A DNA stretch of 64,000 nt, taken from the NCBI RefSeq assembly GCF_003730195.1, contig NZ_QWGG01000004.1, positions 1-64,000 of the forward strand, in the 5' to 3' direction. The notes beneath the pieces were generated by a model. That model ran no database searches. It saw only the letters and a program-made list of their open reading frames with translations, and was not told the origin of the DNA. This document shows positions 60,351 through 64,000 of this stretch, in pieces; the stretch's first letter is position 1, and each line of letters opens with the position of its first letter. This DNA comes from Halosimplex salinum (GTDB lineage Archaea; Halobacteriota; Halobacteria; Halobacteriales; Haloarculaceae). Made by a program: the position numbers and the translations under genes.

Positions 60351-60679
60351 CGCTCACACGTTGGCCCCCGCGGGACTTATAAGGGGCGGCTCGCGGTCGG
60401 CCGCGCCCGACGACGCGACCGCTGGCGGGCGGTACGAGACGAGAGAACGGGGACCGAGGGGGGAGAGTGGGTGCCCGATCCGATGGGGGATGCCTCTGAC
60501 ACCCATCGGATACTCGTCCCGAGCGGGCTATTCAGTGTTCCGTTTGCCCGCGGGTGGCGCACCACCGCGTCCGACCGCAGCGGCGCTCGCGCTCGAAAAT
60601 AGACGAGAGACGGTCTACAGCGCCCGTTCACGGTCCGCAAATCGAAGAGAGAGGCGAGATCAGAGACTGCGTCCCGCCG
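60351..60679. other. Intergenic region, nothing recognised
   Basis: 329 nt between the coaBC start and the DUF1508 gene end. No convincing ORF, RNA or repeat was seen; the coaBC promoter should lie near 60375 (GGGACTTATAAGGGG contains a TATA-like CTTATAAG about 26 nt before the ATG). Confidence 0.5.
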
Positions 60680-62224
60680 TTACGCGTCCGTCTCGGCGTT
60701 CGGCGCGTTGCGCTTGACGCTCTCGATGCCGTCGCGAGCGCCGCTCCGGGAGTCGTACCCCTCGCCGCTGTCCATCAGGATGTTGCCGTTCCGGTGGCGG
60801 AGCCGCCAGCGGTGGTCGCCGCCCGCGTCCTCGTAGATCTCGAAGGCGGCGCGCCCGATGTCGAGCGCGTCCGCTTCGGGCGCGTACTCGCGGACGCGTT
60901 CGACGGCCTCGTCGGCCTCGTCGCGAGCGCTGTAGCCCTCGCCGCCGTCGGCGACGATCTGTCCGTTTCCGCCGCGTGCGCGCCAGCGCCACTCGCCCGC
61001 GTTGTCCTCGTACACCTCGAACGCCAGGTCGTCGACCCCCTCTCGGATCCGGTCGACCGCCCTGTTGGCGTCGTTCCGACGGGAGTACCCCTCGCCGCCG
61101 TCGGCGAGGACGTTCCCGTTCCGGTGGACGAGTCGCCAGCGCCACTCGTCGGCCGCGTCGCGGTACACCTCGAAGCCGGCCGGGTCGAACCAGAGGTAGT
61201 CGGCGGGTCCGACGTACTCGCGGACGCGGTCGATCGCTCGCCGTGCGTTGCTCCGCGAGGCGTACCCCTCGCCGCCGTCGCCGAGGATGTTCCCGTTGTC
61301 GTGGCGGAGGTTCCAGCGGAACTCGCCCGCGCTGTCCTCGCTCAGTTCGAACGTGGCCTGACTCTCCCGTTCCTCGACGGGTTCGAACGCGTCTTCCTCG
61401 TCGGGGAGCGCTTCCTCGCGCTCGAACAGGAGCGTCGTCGCCCCGAGCGCGTTCCGTCGGACGCTCTGCATCCCCTTCTGGGCGTTGTGTTTGCGCGTGT
61501 ACCCCTGTCCGCTGTCCGCGACGACGTTCCCGTTGCGGTGTCGGAGCCGCCATCGCCACTCGTTCGCGCCGTCCTCGTAGAGTTCGAACCGCGCCAGGCT
61601 CGTCCGGATCGAGTCGAGCGTCGCCTGCAGGTCCGCGCTGGCGGTCGCATCGCTCTCGCTCTCGCGTCGCGCCTGTTCGAGTTCGCCTTCGAGTCGGTCG
61701 CGCTCCTCGCGGACCGCGGCCAGTTCGGATTCGAGTTGCGCCGCGCGGCCCTCGCTCGCTTCGAGGTCCTCGCGCGTCACGCCCACGAGCAGCGGGCCGA
61801 CGATGCCGCCGAGCGTGATGATCGCCAGTCCGACGCCGTACAGCACGATCACGGGCTGGTAGCCGGTCTCGACGCTCCACTCCGCGGGGAACACCAGGAC
61901 GAACCACGCGGCCGCGACGAAACAGACCGCCTGACCGACGTACGCCGCCCAGTTCGCCCACGACTGGAGGGGGAGCCGCATCACCGGCCCCGCGACGAGC
62001 ATCGCGAGCCCGACCGCCGCCACGAAGATGCTCCCCTCGCGGAGCGTGAGCCCGGAGGTCCCAACCGCCGACTCGCTCGGCAGGAACAGCAGGATACCGA
62101 GCGTCCCCAGTACCAGCCCCGTCAGAAACACCCAGTACCCGCGCACCTCGTCGTGCGTCGTCGGTTCGCCGACCCTGTTCCGATAGATCCCGTACAGCAT
62201 CCCGTCGCCTGTCTCTGTCGCCAT
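60680..62224 (-). CDS. Membrane protein with five DUF1508 repeats
   Basis: 514 residues from ATG 62224. Four or so membrane helices (residues about 20-150), a coiled coil (about 165-215, EASEGRAAQLESELAAVREE), then five copies of the DUF1508 (YegP) module, each with a W-R-W/L-R-H/GGNGxI-(L/V)-D-(S/G)-GEGY core, such as YEDAGGDHRWRLRHRNGNIL. YegP modules are usually found singly or in tandem pairs and bind unknown small ligands. The fusion to a membrane anchor and coiled coil is unusual and suggests a scaffold or sensor. AT-rich DNA at about 62256-62265 upstream probably holds the promoter. Confidence 0.82.
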   Translation of the reverse strand: MATETGDGMLYGIYRNRVGEPTTHDEVRGYWVFLTGLVLGTLGILLFLPSESAVGTSGLTLREGSIFVAAVGLAMLVAGPVMRLPLQSWANWAAYVGQAVCFVAAAWFVLVFPAEWSVETGYQPVIVLYGVGLAIITLGGIVGPLLVGVTREDLEASEGRAAQLESELAAVREERDRLEGELEQARRESESDATASADLQATLDSIRTSLARFELYEDGANEWRWRLRHRNGNVVADSGQGYTRKHNAQKGMQSVRRNALGATTLLFEREEALPDEEDAFEPVEERESQATFELSEDSAGEFRWNLRHDNGNILGDGGEGYASRSNARRAIDRVREYVGPADYLWFDPAGFEVYRDAADEWRWRLVHRNGNVLADGGEGYSRRNDANRAVDRIREGVDDLAFEVYEDNAGEWRWRARGGNGQIVADGGEGYSARDEADEAVERVREYAPEADALDIGRAAFEIYEDAGGDHRWRLRHRNGNILMDSGEGYDSRSGARDGIESVKRNAPNAETDA

Positions 62225-62403
62225 GTTTCCTGACCAAAAACACACGGACGACACTTAAATTATTTCACGATATCTATGAGTTTACGTGCGTTACAGGTTC
62301 GGGGATCGGCGCGTACAGACACCGTGTTCGGTCAAAACGATATCCGGTCTCCGAGAGCGGCGAGGCGGAAGCGGACGCGGTCGCGGCCGGGAGTCGCCGG
62401 AAC

Positions 62404-63861
62404 TCACCGCCGGAAGGCGAACGCGAAGGCGACGACCGAGAGCATCGTGAGTGCGAGGGCGACCGTCGCGTGCTCGCCGGACACGGGGAGCGGGACGAAG
62501 AGATAGCCGACGGCGGTCGCGAGGACGACGCCGCCGACCAGCGCCGCGGCGACGGCGGTCGCGTGGACCAGTTCGGTCCGCATCGGCGGGCCGACGCCCC
62601 GCAGGTCGCGTTCGAGACCGAGCGTGTGCGCGCCGAGGTCCCACACGAGCAGGCTCGCTCCCGCACCGACCGCGACGACCACTGCCGGGAGCGCTTCGGC
62701 CAGGAAGACCGTCCCCGCGAACAGCAGGACCGCACCGGCGGCGACGCCGGTCGTCGGCCGCGTCCTGGCGACGAGCGCTCGGACGAGCAGCACCAGCGCG
62801 GCCGTCGCGAGGACGGTTCCCAACGCCGCTGCCAGCACGGGGACGGCCGGACCGAGCGTGACGAACAGCGATCCCGAACTCGCGGTCGGATCCGGTCCAC
62901 CGACCGCGGCGGAGAGTGCCACGAACGCCGCCCACGAAACCGAGAGGGCGATCGCCGCGAAGCCGCCGGCCGCGTACGCCAGCGTGTAGCCCGGCGACGT
63001 GCCGGTCCAGAACACCGTCGCCCGCTGTAGCACCGACGCGAACGCGACGAGGGCCATGATCACCGCGACACCCCCGAGCGCGGCGTGGACGACGCCCGAG
63101 AGCAGGACCGTCTCGACGACGCGGTCGAGGACCGGTCGCGTCGCCAGGAACGACTCGACGAGACCGCTCAGAACGTTCGCGCCGAAGAACTGCACCAGGA
63201 GCGCCCCGACGTACCAGCGCGGCACGTCGCCCGGAGCCAGTCTGAACCTGTCGACGAGGCCGCCGCTCGCGGCGTCGCCGTCGGGCGTCCACAGCGCGAC
63301 GGCCCGCGCCGCCCGGTCGACGAGTACGCCGACGGCGAGGACGAAGATCTGAAGCCACCAGAGCGCACCGAGCGGGTCGGAGACGGCCACCGAGAACACC
63401 CCCACGACGACCGCCCAGAGGACGCCCGACGCGACGAACAGATCCCAGACGACGAGGGCGAACAGGGCGACGAGACAGAGGAACGCCGACTCCGACACGC
63501 CGCGTTTGAAGCGCGTGACTCCGTCCGCCGAGAACTCCTCCCCCGTCGCGACCGCGACGACGAACGTCCCGACGACGAGCGGCGCGTACCCGGTCGCGCC
63601 GGCCAGCATCGCCAGCACGAGCCCCGCGACCAGTAACGCGCTCCCGACCGCGAGCGCGACGCTCCCGACCGCGACGCGGCGCTTGCGCTCGGCTGCGACG
63701 GCCGAACCGCCCCACCCAGCCACGACGGCGCCGAAGACGCCGACCGCGGCGACGGTACCGTCGTCGAGCAGGGCGGCGACCAGCGCGGCGAATCCGACCG
63801 CGACCGCGAGCGCTACCCGTCGCGAGACGACGCTGCTCCGCGCTCGGCGTTCGGCGGTCAT
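62404..63861 (-). CDS. Polytopic membrane protein next to a second DUF58 gene
   Basis: 485 residues from ATG 63861, about 13 membrane helices, with charged termini. It overlaps the stop of the partial DUF58-like gene by 4 nt (ATGA). The arrangement mirrors 27454-30598, where a DUF58 gene overlaps a polytopic membrane gene. No specific family is recognised (DUF7519-like is possible). Function unknown. Confidence 0.72.
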   Translation of the reverse strand: MTAERRARSSVVSRRVALAVAVGFAALVAALLDDGTVAAVGVFGAVVAGWGGSAVAAERKRRVAVGSVALAVGSALLVAGLVLAMLAGATGYAPLVVGTFVVAVATGEEFSADGVTRFKRGVSESAFLCLVALFALVVWDLFVASGVLWAVVVGVFSVAVSDPLGALWWLQIFVLAVGVLVDRAARAVALWTPDGDAASGGLVDRFRLAPGDVPRWYVGALLVQFFGANVLSGLVESFLATRPVLDRVVETVLLSGVVHAALGGVAVIMALVAFASVLQRATVFWTGTSPGYTLAYAAGGFAAIALSVSWAAFVALSAAVGGPDPTASSGSLFVTLGPAVPVLAAALGTVLATAALVLLVRALVARTRPTTGVAAGAVLLFAGTVFLAEALPAVVVAVGAGASLLVWDLGAHTLGLERDLRGVGPPMRTELVHATAVAAALVGGVVLATAVGYLFVPLPVSGEHATVALALTMLSVVAFAFAFRR

Positions 63862-64000
63862 CGGCCCCACCTCGCGCTCGCCCGGTCGACCGCGGACTGG
63901 AGCGGCTCGCTCGGCGACCAGTCGACGGCTCGAACGCGTTCGGTCCCGACGAGCGACCGCAGGCGCGCCTCGCGGCGGATCCGTTCGACGGCGCCGCCGG
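63858..64000 (-). CDS. DUF58-like protein, C-terminal part (gene continues beyond window)
   Basis: The visible 46 codons on the minus strand end in RVRAVDWSPSEPLQSAVDRA and SARWGR, matching the usual C-terminus of DUF58 proteins, where a VVDWDP-type strand is followed by a helix and RRW. The upstream part lies outside the window. It overlaps the polytopic gene by 4 nt and suggests a second, paralogous MoxR/DUF58 cluster in this genome. Confidence 0.55.
   Translation of the reverse strand, partial: GGAVERIRREARLRSLVGTERVRAVDWSPSEPLQSAVDRASARWGR

Noticed and set aside
58206-60602. 798-residue plus-strand ORF
   Set aside because: Overlaps the GT87-type gene and coaBC in other frames; basic low-complexity residues without domains.

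Overview
The window is haloarchaeal (class Halobacteria). Evidence: acidic Asp/Glu-rich proteins, very high-GC core genes, a two-repeat-TBP-derived protein, archaeal class III pilins, HalOD1 and DUF7344-type proteins, coenzyme F420 biosynthesis (cofD), an archaeal initiator tRNA-Met, and TATA-like boxes about 25-30 nt upstream of many start codons, which suggests leaderless mRNAs. The genus cannot be fixed from this window.

Two compartments are visible. Positions 1 to about 23,400 are a lower-GC accessory island. It abuts the 3' end of a tRNA-Phe gene (23425-23497, minus strand), the usual place for an integrated element, but no integrase or second attachment site lies inside the window. From about 23,500 to the end is ordinary high-GC chromosomal backbone.

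The island reads as a defence and DNA-processing region. (a) A fused GmrSD-like restriction protein (DUF262 + HNH) is divergent from an HhH-GPD DNA glycosylase/lyase, which has an in-frame stop followed by further coding-like sequence; an OLD-family ATPase-TOPRIM nuclease and a KTSC protein follow. (b) A 5'-truncated HerA-type remnant precedes a complete mre11-rad50-nurA-X-herA operon, where X is an unrecognised 221-residue protein. (c) A protein consisting of only one TBP repeat follows from its own promoter. (d) A convergent pair holds a PLD-nuclease/P-loop ATPase fusion and a small overlapping partner. (e) A solitary N6-adenine-type DNA methyltransferase is flanked by diverged direct repeats, next to a 24-bp GTAC-rich tandem repeat. 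(f) An AbiE-like nucleotidyltransferase/winged-helix toxin-antitoxin candidate has an inverted repeat spanning its promoter.

The backbone holds: a transglutaminase/DUF4129, small membrane protein, DUF58, polytopic membrane protein cluster with a convergent MoxR ATPase (23.9-31.6 kb); a large nested inverted repeat (31.7-32.0 kb); a four-gene, 4-nt-overlapping operon led by cofD (32.0-35.3 kb); two cell-surface proteins (35.4-37.5 kb); an Mrp/ApbC Fe-S carrier; a DUF2298 membrane protein; a DPM1-like glycosyltransferase with GtrA; initiator tRNA-Met with a duplicated 3' end; HalOD1; HtpX; Hpt; a polytopic/secreted pair; two type IV pilins around a DUF7344-like regulator; a complete mrpABCDEFG Na+/H+ antiporter operon (50.7-56.9 kb); a methyltransferase; a frameshifted DUF2029/GT87-type membrane protein; coaBC; a membrane protein with five DUF1508 repeats; and the start of a second DUF58 cluster cut by the window end.

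The most interesting material is the 6-17 kb module (mobile Mre11/Rad50/NurA/HerA plus single-repeat TBP plus PLD-ATPase) and the restriction/glycosylase/OLD group beside it. All function statements for these are inference from families and context.
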